Source: CAYQQQ01 sp964420125 | Lineage (GTDB): Bacteria; Actinomycetota; Acidimicrobiia; Acidimicrobiales; Microtrichaceae | Direction: 5' to 3' | NCBI GenBank assembly: GCA_964420125.1 | Contig: CAYQQQ010000011.1 | Coordinates: forward strand, 77,954 to 141,953 | Length of the DNA: 64,000 bases | In this document: positions 7,438 to 16,628 of the stretch, piece after piece | Layout: each line of letters opens with the position of its first letter | Numbering within the stretch: position 1 is the stretch's first letter | Position numbers and translations under genes: made by a program | Notes under the pieces: generated by a model | What the model was told of the DNA's origin: nothing | Database searches by the model: none | What the model saw: only the letters and a program-made list of their open reading frames with translations

Positions 7438-8553
7438 TCAGGGTCGCGGTGCGTCATCCCGTCGAGGGTCGGCAGCCACGACCCGGTCGACGAGCCCCCA
7501 TCGCCGGGCCCGTTCGGCGTCCAGGGTGGTGCCGCTGAGGCACAGCCATGCCGTGCGACGGCGGCCGATGCGCCGCGGCAGGCTCACGGTGCCGCCGGCA
7601 CCGGGCACCAGCCCCATCTCGATCTCGGGCAGTCTGATCCGAACGTCGTCGCGGGCGACCACCTCGCCGGCGAAGGCCGCCAGCTCGATGCCCGCGCCGA
7701 TGCACGCCCCGTGCAGCTCCGCGGTCGCCCGCTCGGCCATGCGGTGGAGCCACCAGCCGGGGTTGCGGGTGGTCCGCACCAGGTGGGCGGTGGCCGGGTC
7801 GGCCTTCGAGCCGAACTCGCGCAGGTCGCCACCGCTGCAGAAGGAGCGGCCTTCGCCGCTGAGGCGCACCCGTCGGATGGTGTCGTCCGCCGCCGCCAGC
7901 TGCAGCGCCTCGACGAGCGCGTCGCGCGATGCGGTGCCGAACGCGTTGTGCACCTCGGGGCGGCAGAACCGCACGTGCAGCACCTCGCCGTCGCGCTCGA
8001 GGCGCGCGGCGGGCGCATCGGGCCGTGACCCGGGCGCTGGTGCGGCCGTGCGGGCACGGAGCCAGCGGACGTGCTCCTCGCCGGCCTGCAAGGTGGCGTA
8101 GGCCAGGGATTCGGCCACCAGAGCGTCGGCCACGGCGACCTGTCGGCCCAGGCGGAGCAGCTGCACCAGGGTGACCGACGCCTGTGGTCGCGCCTCCAGC
8201 CGCTGGACCAGGCGTCCGAGCTCCTCGAGGGCGCCGCCGGCCCCATGGACCCACCCGTCACCTCCGGCGGGCTCGCGGCGGCCGACCGGTCGTTGCGTGG
8301 CGACCCCGAGGGTCGCGTCGTCGGTGAGCAGCACGTCGAAGGCGTCGATGCCGGCCCCGGTCGCAGCGGTGGTCCCGCCGATCCCGATCACCACGAGGGG
8401 CAGGGAGCCGAGCGGCTGCAGCCCGTCCGGCACCGTGGCGTATCCGGAGAGGTCGACCCCCAGCGCCGGGCCCTGCCCGACGAGCTCCTCGCGGGCATAG
8501 GGTGAGCGCAATGCGTCGAGGATCTCATCGGGGGAGCGCACCGCGACGGCCAT
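7438..8553 (-). CDS. Enoyl-CoA hydratase/isomerase with N-terminal extension
   Basis: A 371-residue protein; a crotonase domain fills about residues 180-360 and an alanine-rich region of about 170 residues precedes it. The crotonase part has FCRPEVHNAFGTAS, the oxyanion segment GEGRSFCSGGDL and LPEIEMGLVPGAGG, which keeps the first crotonase glutamate. The second glutamate position reads Trp (AWLCLSGTTL), so hydratase activity is doubtful. ATG 8553 is preferred to an upstream start because the protein MAVAVRSPDEIL begins a sensible domain. It is divergent from a CoA-transferase gene with only 46 bp between the starts, and has no copy of the window's operator. Confidence 0.75.
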   Translation of the reverse strand: MAVAVRSPDEILDALRSPYAREELVGQGPALGVDLSGYATVPDGLQPLGSLPLVVIGIGGTTAATGAGIDAFDVLLTDDATLGVATQRPVGRREPAGGDGWVHGAGGALEELGRLVQRLEARPQASVTLVQLLRLGRQVAVADALVAESLAYATLQAGEEHVRWLRARTAAPAPGSRPDAPAARLERDGEVLHVRFCRPEVHNAFGTASRDALVEALQLAAADDTIRRVRLSGEGRSFCSGGDLREFGSKADPATAHLVRTTRNPGWWLHRMAERATAELHGACIGAGIELAAFAGEVVARDDVRIRLPEIEMGLVPGAGGTVSLPRRIGRRRTAWLCLSGTTLDAERARRWGLVDRVVAADPRRDDAPRP

Positions 8554-8599
8554 CGCCCTCAGCGTATTGCGCTGTGCGGGGCCGTTGAGAGGGCCCGGG

Positions 8600-10123
8600 G
8601 TGAGCGGTCCCACCGGTGCCGGGGTGCCCGGCGGCGTCGACGTGCTGGCCGACCTCGAGGTGCGGGTGGGTGGTCAGGCGTCGGCGACGGCGCACGCGGC
8701 CCGCCTGCTGGGCCTACTGGGTGCATCCGTCGGTCGGGAGGTGGCCCTCGACGGCGTGCAGGCCGCCGGGACCGCTGTGGCGGCGCTCGACGCGCCGCAG
8801 GATCCGGCGGGGGAGTGGGCGCGGAGCGGGGCGATGGCGCTCACAGGCGACCCGGAGGGTGCGCCGCTGGTGGCCCCCGGGTCTCCGGCGGCGACCGCGC
8901 GGGGTGCCGGCCTGGCGCTGGAGGTGCTCACCGCGGCGGGTGGTCTGGAGAAGGTGCACGTGGACGGGGGGGCGCTGCTGGGGGAGCGGGCGGCGATCGC
9001 CGGGCTGTCGCGGGCCGGCAGCCGGTCGGCCGGAGGGAGCTGTCGGATGCTGCCGACGGGGAGCGGTTGGGTCGCGGTGAACCTCCCCCGTGACAGCGAT
9101 CACGAGCTCCTGCCGGCGTGGTTGGAGGTGGAGGTCCGAGGGGATCCGTGGGATGCGGTGGCAGGGCGCCTCGCGGGCGACGACGCTCGGGCGCTGGTGG
9201 ACCGCGCTGCGCTGATGGGGTTGGCGGTGGCGTCGGTGGGTGTGGCGCCGGGGCCCGGCGCGGGCCACCCCGACGGCGCGGCGTCCCGACCCGTCGCACC
9301 GTGGCGGCTCGAGTCCCTCACGCCGAGAGGTGCAGCGACCGGCCACCGCCAGCCCGGACTGGTCGTCGACCTGTCCGCGCTCTGGGCCGGTCCGCTGTGC
9401 GCCGACCTCCTGGGCCTGGCCGGGTTCCACGTGGTGAAGGTGGAGTCCCTGGGTCGCCCCGACGGCGCTCGCCTCGGACCTCCGGCGTTCTACGACCTCC
9501 TCCACGGCGGTCATCGCAGCGTGGCGCTCGACCTGGGGGACCCCACGTCACGCGAGGCGCTGCTCGAGCTCATGGCGCAGGCGGACGTGGTGGTGGAGTC
9601 CTCCCGTCCTCGGGCGCTCGACGGCCTGGGGCTCGGCCCGAGCGAGCTGCGTCGGCGCGCGCCGCAGGTGGTCTGGGTGTCGGTGACCGGCTACGGCCGT
9701 GACGGAGCGTGGAAGGACCGGGTGGCGTTCGGCGACGACGCCGCAGCGGCCGCGGGGCTGGTGGCCGTCGGCGAGGACGGACGACCACGGTTCTGCGGCG
9801 ACGCCATCGCCGATCCGCTGGCCGGGCTCCACGCCGCGGTGGCGGCGGTGGCGCTGTGGCGTGCCGGCAGGGGAGGCCTCGTGGACGTGTCGCTGTGGGC
9901 TGCCGCGAGGTCGGTCCTCGCCGGCGGCGGGGCCGTGGGAGCCGCGTCGCCGGCGGCGCGACGTCGTGGCGACGCCTGGGTGCTGGACACCGCCGAGGGG
10001 GTGGTGCCGGTGTGCGCGCCGCGGGCACGGCAGGGCACGATGCCCTCCGCTCCGTCGGGTGCCCACACCGCAGAGGTGCTCGGAGCCCTGGCGGGAGGAG
10101 CGGGGCTGCTCCCCGAGGGGTGA
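8600..10123 (+). CDS. CaiB/BaiF (family III) CoA-transferase, degenerate N-terminal half
   Basis: A 507-residue protein from GTG 8600, behind GAGAGGG. Residues 255-507 are a recognisable CaiB/BaiF domain: LSALWAGPLCADLLGLAGFHVVKVES, then SVTGYGRDG, and GGLVDVSLW with the expected catalytic Asp429. Residues about 13-250 look like a decayed copy of the same fold (VRVGGQASATAHAARLLGLLGASV) without an aspartate motif. Family III transferases move CoA between acids through an aspartyl-CoA mixed anhydride, or act as acyl-CoA racemases. Divergent from the crotonase gene. Substrate unknown. Confidence 0.8.
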   Translation: MSGPTGAGVPGGVDVLADLEVRVGGQASATAHAARLLGLLGASVGREVALDGVQAAGTAVAALDAPQDPAGEWARSGAMALTGDPEGAPLVAPGSPAATARGAGLALEVLTAAGGLEKVHVDGGALLGERAAIAGLSRAGSRSAGGSCRMLPTGSGWVAVNLPRDSDHELLPAWLEVEVRGDPWDAVAGRLAGDDARALVDRAALMGLAVASVGVAPGPGAGHPDGAASRPVAPWRLESLTPRGAATGHRQPGLVVDLSALWAGPLCADLLGLAGFHVVKVESLGRPDGARLGPPAFYDLLHGGHRSVALDLGDPTSREALLELMAQADVVVESSRPRALDGLGLGPSELRRRAPQVVWVSVTGYGRDGAWKDRVAFGDDAAAAAGLVAVGEDGRPRFCGDAIADPLAGLHAAVAAVALWRAGRGGLVDVSLWAAARSVLAGGGAVGAASPAARRRGDAWVLDTAEGVVPVCAPRARQGTMPSAPSGAHTAEVLGALAGGAGLLPEG

Positions 10124-10208
10124 GCGCCGGGCGAGCAGCCGGCGGATCCCGGCTGCGGGGCGTACTCTGCGAGGAGCTGTGTCGTCGGTCACGAGACACC
10201 GGCCTCAG

Positions 10209-10263
10209 CCTTCTGGTTATACTTTGCTACCACTTGGTGAGAACTTTCGATAGGTGGTAGTGT
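10209..10263 (+). promoter_or_regulatory. Operator S3 and promoter of the carboxylase operon
   Basis: Box CCTTCTGGT (10209-10217) and box CTACCACTTGGTGAG (10227-10241) are 21 bp apart centre to centre. The -35 TTGGTG (10234-10239) lies within the second box, then 18 bp, then -10 TAGTGT (10258-10263). The 15-mer box is identical to that of S9 at 52107. The gene-free stretch 10124-10328 holds this control region and nothing else I can recognise. Confidence 0.8.
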
Positions 10264-10328
10264 GAGGCGGCCGGGGGGCTGGGAGCTGTCCGGGGTGCCA
10301 CGACCGTCCCAGAAAGGCGAGGTCCGCA

Positions 10329-12473
10329 ATGGCTGAGTATTTCGTGGCCTGTGATGCAGGCGGAACGATGACCGACGTCATCGTGGTCGACGAGGAGGGC
10401 CGCAGCGTCATCGGCAAGGCGCCCACCTCTCCGCACGACGAGAGCGTCGGCTACATGGAGTCGCTCGAGGAAGCCCTCGAGTACATGGGCATCGACCCTC
10501 ACGGCGAGGGGCGGGAGTTCGGCAAGCACATCGAGACCGCCGTGTACACCGGCACCTCGATGCTGAACACGGTGATCAACATGAACGGGCTCAAGACGGG
10601 CCTGATCGTCACCAAGGGCTTCGAGGACATCATCGCCCAGGGGCGGGGGTCGCAGACCTTCATCGGCATGCAGTGGAGCGAGATCACCCACATGCAGTAC
10701 CGCAAGCACCGCATCCCCCTGGTGCCACGCCAGCAGGCCCGAGGGGTGACGGAGCGGATCGACATGTTCGGCCAGCCGGTGATCCCGCTCTACGAGCACG
10801 AGGTCGAACAGGGCGTCCGCGAGCTGTTGGTCGACGAGGAGTGCGAGGCGCTGGCCATCGTGTTCCTGCACTCCTACACCAACGCCATGCACGAGGAGCG
10901 GGCCGGCCAGATCGCCCGCCGGGTCATGGAGGAGGTGGGGCGAGAGGTCCCCTTGGAGCTCTCCAGCGAGGTCGCCCCCACCGCTCGTGAGGTCTCCCGA
11001 GCCAACGCCACGGTCATCCAGGCCTACGCGTCCAGCCCCGCCCGCAAGCAGCTCGTGCGCATCGAGGAGAAGCTCCGGGGCATCAAGTACCCCCACAACC
11101 TCAAGACCGTGCTCGGCTACGGCGGCATCGCGGACGTCCGCTACCCGCGGCTGTTCGAGGCGGCGATGTCCGGCCCGGTGGGCGGACTCATGGGCGCCAA
11201 GTACCTGGCCAGCGTGATCGGCGAGGAGAACATCGTCTGCTCCGACGTCGGCGGCACCTCCTTCGACGCCGGGGCCATCACCGCCGGCGTGCTGCCCATC
11301 GACCGGGAGCCCGGGTTCCAGGACATGTACGTGAACGTCCCGATGCTGGGGATCATCTCCATCGGCGCCGGCACCGGCACGTACATCCGCCTCGATCCGC
11401 AGACCAACCGGCTCAAGCTGGGCCCGGACTCGGCGGGAGGCACCCCCGGGCCCACCTTCATGGAGGCGGGCAACACCACGCCCACCATCAACGACGCCAA
11501 CCTCCTGCTGGGCATCCTCAACGAGGACAACTACCTCGGCGGCAAGGTGAAGGTGAACAAGCAGGTCTCCTACGACCTGTTCAAGGAGAAGATCGCCGAT
11601 CCGCTCGGCCTCGACGTGTACGTCGCCGCGGAGACCTGCCTCGACCTGCTCAACGTGATGATGCGCGAGCACCTGGTGCGCAGCGTGATGGTCGGCCACG
11701 ACATCCGCGACTACGTGCTGCTGGGCTACGGCGGCGGCGGCCCGCTGCACATGCTGGGCTACGCCAGCGACCTCCCGTGGAAGGCGGTCGTCACCGTGCC
11801 CCACGCCGGTGCCTTCTCCGCATGGGGAGGGGCCTGCATGGACTACTCGCACCGCCGCCACAAGAGCGTGGCCTCCATGATCGACCCGTCGATGGACGAC
11901 GCCACCAAGGTGGGCTACCTCCAGCCGGTCACCATGGCCTGGAACGCCCTCGAGGACGAGGTGGTCGCCGAGCTGGAGTCCGAGGGGTTCCGTCGCGACC
12001 AGATCTCCACCAAGCGGGTCATCTACATGAAGTACCTCGGCCAGCTCGACGACATCGAGGTGGACTCTCCGGTCGAGAGCATCGACAACGTCGAGGACGT
12101 CGACAAGCTCGTGTCGGCGTTCGAGGACCGCTACACGAAGCTGTTCACCCTGGTGGCCAAGAACGAGTACGTGCCGATCCAGGTCACCGAGGTCTGCATC
12201 GTCGCCAAGGTGGACACCGTCAAGCCCAAGCTGCGCCGCCACGAGCTGGCGGACCGCAAACCCGACAAGAAGGCGTTCAAGTTCACCCGACCGGTGTTCC
12301 GAGGTGGGCGGTGGCAGGATGCGGACGTGTGGCGCATGGAGGATCTGGTGCCGGGCAACGAGATCGACGGCCTCGCCGTCATCGAGGCCTCCAACACCAC
12401 CCTCTTCGTGCCACCGGAATGGCACATGCGAATCGATGAGCACGACATCTACTGGCTCGAGCGGAAGGACTGA
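10329..12473 (+). CDS. HyuA-type ATPase subunit of an acetone-carboxylase-like enzyme
   Basis: A 714-residue hydantoinase A/oxoprolinase-family protein; acetone carboxylase beta is about 717. The N-terminal phosphate loop VACDAGGTMTDVIVVDEEG spans residues 6-24, and a second ATPase signature, CSDVGGTSFDAGAI, is near residues 304-317. In acetone and acetophenone carboxylases this subunit hydrolyses ATP to activate ketone and bicarbonate. It is the first gene after promoter S3. The next two genes encode HyuB and a gamma subunit, the full acetone-carboxylase set. Whether the ketone is acetone, a longer ketone or a ring ketone is unknown. Confidence 0.85.
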   Translation: MAEYFVACDAGGTMTDVIVVDEEGRSVIGKAPTSPHDESVGYMESLEEALEYMGIDPHGEGREFGKHIETAVYTGTSMLNTVINMNGLKTGLIVTKGFEDIIAQGRGSQTFIGMQWSEITHMQYRKHRIPLVPRQQARGVTERIDMFGQPVIPLYEHEVEQGVRELLVDEECEALAIVFLHSYTNAMHEERAGQIARRVMEEVGREVPLELSSEVAPTAREVSRANATVIQAYASSPARKQLVRIEEKLRGIKYPHNLKTVLGYGGIADVRYPRLFEAAMSGPVGGLMGAKYLASVIGEENIVCSDVGGTSFDAGAITAGVLPIDREPGFQDMYVNVPMLGIISIGAGTGTYIRLDPQTNRLKLGPDSAGGTPGPTFMEAGNTTPTINDANLLLGILNEDNYLGGKVKVNKQVSYDLFKEKIADPLGLDVYVAAETCLDLLNVMMREHLVRSVMVGHDIRDYVLLGYGGGGPLHMLGYASDLPWKAVVTVPHAGAFSAWGGACMDYSHRRHKSVASMIDPSMDDATKVGYLQPVTMAWNALEDEVVAELESEGFRRDQISTKRVIYMKYLGQLDDIEVDSPVESIDNVEDVDKLVSAFEDRYTKLFTLVAKNEYVPIQVTEVCIVAKVDTVKPKLRRHELADRKPDKKAFKFTRPVFRGGRWQDADVWRMEDLVPGNEIDGLAVIEASNTTLFVPPEWHMRIDEHDIYWLERKD

Positions 12474-12476
12474 GGA

Positions 12477-14666
12477 ATGTCTGAACTCACCCTCGCCAAG
12501 CAGCTGAAGGCCAACGACAAGGCCTTCTCCAAGTCGGGGAGCCTCTTCGGCCTCGACCGGTTGAAGCGCAAGGAGGAGGACCCCGGCACCTACGAGGCGC
12601 TGTGGCACATCCTCTCCAACGTCTGCAACATCGCCTGGGAGACGGGCTGCAAGGTGTCGTCCTCACCCATCGCGGTGGAGGGTGGCGACGCCCTGTGGGC
12701 GCTGCACCTGCCCACCGGCGAGGCGGTGTGCGTCTCGCGTGGCATCACCGCCCATCCCGGCCTGCTGGCCGACATGATCCGCAGCTTCATCGAGATGGGC
12801 TACGAGGACTCGCCGGGCTTCCACCAGGGCGACATCTTCGAGAACAACGACCCCCACTACGGCGGCATCCACTCCCCGGACTTCGACACCGCCATGCCGC
12901 TGTTCTACGGCGACACGCTCATCGGTTGGGCGAGCTGCGTCACCCACGTGAGCGACTGCGGTTCGGTCACCCCGGGATCCGTGGGCTTCCTCAACCCCGA
13001 CTGCTACTCCGACGGCGTGTGCATCTCCATGGAGAAGGTGGGGGAGAAGGACGCGTTCTACCCCTGGTACGACAAGCGGATCCGCTCCCGCACCCGCACC
13101 CCCGACTTCGTGCTGGGCGACGCCAAGGGTCGTCTCGCCGGGTGCATCACCATCCGTGACCGGGTGACCGAGGTCATCGACAAGTACGGGCTGGAGTTCT
13201 ACCTGGACGCCGTGCACGAGTTCGTCGAGGACAGCCGTCGCTACGCCGTGGGTCGTGTGAACACCCAGACCGTTCCCGGTCGCCTGCGCAAGTCGCAGTT
13301 CAAGGACCTGGCCATGAAGGGCAAGAACGTCATCCTGGGCAAGCAGGACGTCGACTGCCTCATGGCGCTGCCCATGGAGATCGAGATCGACGGCGACGCC
13401 AACGTGCGCTTCTCGCTGCGGGGCGCCAGCGGCACCGTGCCCTTCGGGGAGAACATCCACCCCACGGCGCTCAAGTCGGGCTTGCTCAACGGGTACTCCC
13501 ACATCGTGGGCTTCGACATGTTCAACTCCGGCCCTGCCGCCTCCTGGGAGGTGGAGACGCCGCCGGCGGGCTCCTGGGCGAACCCCTTCGAGGTCGACTG
13601 GTCGGCCTCCTCGGGCGTGGCCTGGGCACCGGCGGTCATGTGGATGAGCAGCCTCTACGAGTCCTTCGGCCGGCTGTTCCAGATGCGTGGCTTCGTCGAG
13701 GAGATGGCCGCCGGCGCGGCCACCACGATGACCGCCGAGTTCGCCGGCGTCACCCAGCTCGGCTACTACCTGGCGAGCCTCACCCTGGAGCAGGCCAGCA
13801 ACGGCTCCCCTGCCCGCGGCTACGCAGATGGTGAGAACAGCGCCTGGTGCATCTACACGCCCAACGCCGACTTCGGCAACGCCGAGGTCACCGAGCTGTA
13901 CTTCCCGATCCTCTACCTCGGGCGCAACATCGAACCCGACTCGGCCGGCTACGGCCGCTTCCGTGGGGGCCTCGGCCACACGGCGGTGTGGATGGTGCAC
14001 AACACGCCCTCGGGCATCGACTACCAGTGCGGCGACGCCGGCATGCGCTCCAAGGTCCTGGCCAACCACGGCATGTACGGCGCCTACCCGAGCGTGCCCG
14101 ACACCGCGAGCTACGCCCACGGAACCAACGTGAAGCAGCTGATCGAGGAGGGCAAGCCGCTGGTGCACGGCCGCGGACCGGCGGAGGATCCCACGCTGGA
14201 CCATGTCGTCGATGCCACGGAGATCGTGAGCCCGGCCCAACCGCCCTTCCTCACCCCAGAGCCGTTGCAGAACTACGACCTGATCCTTCACCCGATCTCC
14301 GGCGCGCAGTCGATGGGCGACCCCATCGAACGCGATCCGGCCATGATCGAGGAGGACCTCAACAAGGGCTGGACCACCGTGCGGGTGGCCAGCGAGATCC
14401 ACGGAGCGGTGGTGCGACAGGACGGCTCGTCCTTCACCGTCGATCGCCGTGCCACCGAGGCGCGCCGGGCGGAGATCCGCGAGCAGCGCAAGGCCCGGGC
14501 CGTGCCGTTCAGGGAGTGGTGGTCAGAGGAGCGCCAGAAGGTCCAGGCCAAGGAGAACATGGATCCCGCCGTGCTCACGATGTGGCGCTCGTCCATGGAG
14601 CTCTCGCCCGACTACGGCGGTGAGCTGCGGGCCTTCTGGGGCCTGCCCGAGGACTTCGAGTTCTAG
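12477..14666 (+). CDS. HyuB-type catalytic subunit of an acetone-carboxylase-like enzyme
   Basis: A 729-residue hydantoinase B-family protein, 3 bp after HyuA. Residues 124-160 contain NDPHYGGIHSPDF and THVSDCG. His132, Asp135 and His157 have the same spacing as the Mn ligands His150, Asp153 and His175 that I recall for the acetone carboxylase alpha subunit. This supports a carboxylase rather than a hydantoinase or oxoprolinase, as does the gamma subunit that follows. The C-terminal region (ARRAEIREQRKARAVPFREWW, outlined) is charged and helical. Predicted reaction: ketone + HCO3- + ATP to a beta-keto acid. It is shorter than acetone carboxylase alpha (about 776), so the substrate may differ. 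Confidence 0.85.
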   Translation: MSELTLAKQLKANDKAFSKSGSLFGLDRLKRKEEDPGTYEALWHILSNVCNIAWETGCKVSSSPIAVEGGDALWALHLPTGEAVCVSRGITAHPGLLADMIRSFIEMGYEDSPGFHQGDIFENNDPHYGGIHSPDFDTAMPLFYGDTLIGWASCVTHVSDCGSVTPGSVGFLNPDCYSDGVCISMEKVGEKDAFYPWYDKRIRSRTRTPDFVLGDAKGRLAGCITIRDRVTEVIDKYGLEFYLDAVHEFVEDSRRYAVGRVNTQTVPGRLRKSQFKDLAMKGKNVILGKQDVDCLMALPMEIEIDGDANVRFSLRGASGTVPFGENIHPTALKSGLLNGYSHIVGFDMFNSGPAASWEVETPPAGSWANPFEVDWSASSGVAWAPAVMWMSSLYESFGRLFQMRGFVEEMAAGAATTMTAEFAGVTQLGYYLASLTLEQASNGSPARGYADGENSAWCIYTPNADFGNAEVTELYFPILYLGRNIEPDSAGYGRFRGGLGHTAVWMVHNTPSGIDYQCGDAGMRSKVLANHGMYGAYPSVPDTASYAHGTNVKQLIEEGKPLVHGRGPAEDPTLDHVVDATEIVSPAQPPFLTPEPLQNYDLILHPISGAQSMGDPIERDPAMIEEDLNKGWTTVRVASEIHGAVVRQDGSSFTVDRRATEARRAEIREQRKARAVPFREWWSEERQKVQAKENMDPAVLTMWRSSMELSPDYGGELRAFWGLPEDFEF

Positions 14667-14677
14667 GAGGCATCGTC

Positions 14678-15217
14678 ATGGCTGTCGACAAGTCCGACAT
14701 CGAGATGCTGATCGACGGGAAGCTGGCCTGGCCGGCGGTCCAGGAGCTGATGCGCGAGGCCAAGGACTCCGACCGCTTCGACAAGTACGTGGAGATCCTC
14801 GAGTCGCGCGTGGCGTGGGACGACAGGATCCTGCTGCCCCTGACCCCCGTGCTGTCGATCGTGGACAAGGGCGGGTCGCGGGTGGTGAAGTGCCGTTGCG
14901 GGCACGAGTTCGGCGACTACCGGGTGAACTGGAAGCTCTCTGCGCTCATCAACGTCCGTGACTCCGAGGAGTCGCTGTCGGAGGTGTACAAGGGTCGGGA
15001 GCTGCCGGATCCCTCCTGGGTGCAGGTGCGGGAGTACATCTGTCCGGGATGCGGCACGCAGCTGGAGGTCGAGGCGGTGCCGCGCGGGTGCCCGCCGGAC
15101 TTCGACTTCCTGCCCGACCTCGACACCTTCTACGAGGACTGGCTGGGCCGCCCGCTGCCCGGCCGGGTCGAGTTCGACGATCGCACCCTCGACGTCGTCG
15201 CGGGCTGGACCGGCTGA
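14678..15217 (+). CDS. Acetone-carboxylase gamma-like zinc subunit
   Basis: A 179-residue protein of the acetone carboxylase gamma family. It has CRCGHEFGDY near residue 72 and YICPGCGTQLEVEAVPRGC near 120, four cysteines that should bind zinc. It follows HyuB by 11 bp with a strong AGGAGG site, completing an alpha-beta-gamma set. Residues 1-162 are nearly the same as the first 163 residues of the fusion protein at 21313: I count 14 substitutions and one indel. The two copies are probably a recent duplication or under gene conversion. The C-terminal 17 residues differ. Confidence 0.88.
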   Translation: MAVDKSDIEMLIDGKLAWPAVQELMREAKDSDRFDKYVEILESRVAWDDRILLPLTPVLSIVDKGGSRVVKCRCGHEFGDYRVNWKLSALINVRDSEESLSEVYKGRELPDPSWVQVREYICPGCGTQLEVEAVPRGCPPDFDFLPDLDTFYEDWLGRPLPGRVEFDDRTLDVVAGWTG

Positions 15218-15238
15218 CCCCGCGCGGGGGAACCTCCC

Positions 15239-16114
15239 ATGAAGCCGGCGCCGGTCGACTACGAGGCCCCCACCGCTCTCGCGGAAGCCGTGGCGCTGCT
15301 GGCGGACCCTGATCGTGACGCGGTGGTCCTGGCGGGAGGTCAGAGCCTGATGCCGATGCTCAACCTCCGCCTGGCCCGACCGGGCCTGCTGGTCGACCTC
15401 CGCCGCATCGAGGGCCTCGAGGGCATCGATGCGCAAGGGGACCTCATCGTGATCGGCGCGATGGCGACCAAGCGCGCGGTGGAGCGGTCGCACCTGGTGC
15501 GCGATCGCCAGCCGCTGCTCCACGCGGCGACCGTGCTGGTCGGCCATCCGCAGATCCGCAACCGTGGCACGGTGGGCGGGTCGATGGCCCACGCCGATCC
15601 CGCTGCGGAGTACCCGGCGGTGGCCATGGCCTGCGACGCGGAGATGCGGGTGATCGGCCCCGGTGGTGAGCGGACGATCGCGGCGGCGGACTTCTTCCTC
15701 GGCTACCTCACCACGGCGATGGAGCCCGGGGAGCTGCTGGCCTCGGTCCGCATCCCGGTCATCGCCGACGGCACGGGCTGGTCGTTCCAGGAGCTGTCCC
15801 GGCGTCACGGCGACTTCGCCATGGTGGGCACCGCCGTGACCGTGCGCCTCGAAGCCGGTCGGTGCCGCCAGGCGCGGATCGTGCTGTTCGCCGTCGGTCC
15901 TGCGCCGCTGCGGGTGCTCGTCGCCGAGGGGCTCCTCGAGGGCGAGGAGCCCAGCGAGGAGCTGTTCGACCGGGCGGCATCGGCCGCGATGGATGCGGTC
16001 GAGGAGCCGATGTCGGATGTGCACGCATCGGGGGAGTACCGGCGCCACCTTGCCGGGGTGCTGGTCGGTCGGGCCCTGCGGGAGGCGGTGGCTCGTGCCA
16101 CCGGCACACCATGA
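15239..16114 (+). CDS. FAD subunit of a molybdenum hydroxylase (CoxM-like)
   Basis: A 291-residue medium subunit of the xanthine-oxidase family. It begins with the typical YEAPTALAEAVALLADPD, has the FAD segment VVLAGGQSLMPMLNLRLARP near residues 31-50 and HPQIRNRGTVGGSMAHADPA near 103-122. It transfers electrons from the 2Fe-2S subunit to the external acceptor. Its stop overlaps the start of the next gene by 4 bp (ATGA). The ribosome site is weak (GGGGGAAC), so it may be translationally coupled to the upstream carboxylase subunit. Confidence 0.92.
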   Translation: MKPAPVDYEAPTALAEAVALLADPDRDAVVLAGGQSLMPMLNLRLARPGLLVDLRRIEGLEGIDAQGDLIVIGAMATKRAVERSHLVRDRQPLLHAATVLVGHPQIRNRGTVGGSMAHADPAAEYPAVAMACDAEMRVIGPGGERTIAAADFFLGYLTTAMEPGELLASVRIPVIADGTGWSFQELSRRHGDFAMVGTAVTVRLEAGRCRQARIVLFAVGPAPLRVLVAEGLLEGEEPSEELFDRAASAAMDAVEEPMSDVHASGEYRRHLAGVLVGRALREAVARATGTP

Positions 16115-16617
16115 GCGGTGACCGGCGACGGGTGTCGCTGTCGGTCAACGGTCGGCACCACGAGGTGCTGGTGGAGCCGCGCCTGACCCTGGTCGACCTC
16201 CTGCGCTCCGAGCTGGGCCTCACCGGGACCCACGTGGGGTGCGAGCACGGCGTGTGCGGTGCCTGCACGGTGCTCGTCGACGGTCGAGCGACCCGTTCGT
16301 GCCTGATGCTGGCGGTGCAGGCGGACGGGGTCGAGGTGACGACCGTGGAGGGCCTGGCGGAGGCCGACGGCACGCTGCACCCGATCCAGCAGGCATTCTC
16401 CGAGGAGCACGGCCTGCAGTGCGGGTTCTGCACACCCGGCTTCCTCATGGCCGCCTACGAGCTGCTGGAGGAGGATCCCGATCCCTCCGAGGAGACCATC
16501 CGCGACGTGCTGGGCGGCCAGCTCTGCCGATGCACCGGCTACCAGGGGATCCTCCGCGCCGTGCACCTGGCCGCGGCCCGCATGCGGGCCGCCCGTTCGG
16601 CGGACGCGCACGGGTAG
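16111..16617 (+). CDS. 2Fe-2S subunit of a molybdenum hydroxylase (CoxS-like)
   Basis: A 168-residue small subunit. Plant-type ferredoxin cysteines Cys44, Cys49, Cys52 and Cys64 (GCEHGVCGACTVLVDG) bind the distal cluster; Cys104, Cys107, Cys139 and Cys141 (CGFC and CRCTGY) bind the proximal one. ATG 16111 overlaps the CoxM stop. All eight ligands are present, so the electron path is complete. Confidence 0.95.
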   Translation: MSGDRRRVSLSVNGRHHEVLVEPRLTLVDLLRSELGLTGTHVGCEHGVCGACTVLVDGRATRSCLMLAVQADGVEVTTVEGLAEADGTLHPIQQAFSEEHGLQCGFCTPGFLMAAYELLEEDPDPSEETIRDVLGGQLCRCTGYQGILRAVHLAAARMRAARSADAHG

Positions 16618-16628
16618 GAGCGCACACG

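Noticed and set aside
10329..14666. Hydantoinase or 5-oxoprolinase
   Set aside because: A gamma subunit follows and the HyuB His-x2-Asp...His spacing fits the Mn site of acetone carboxylase.
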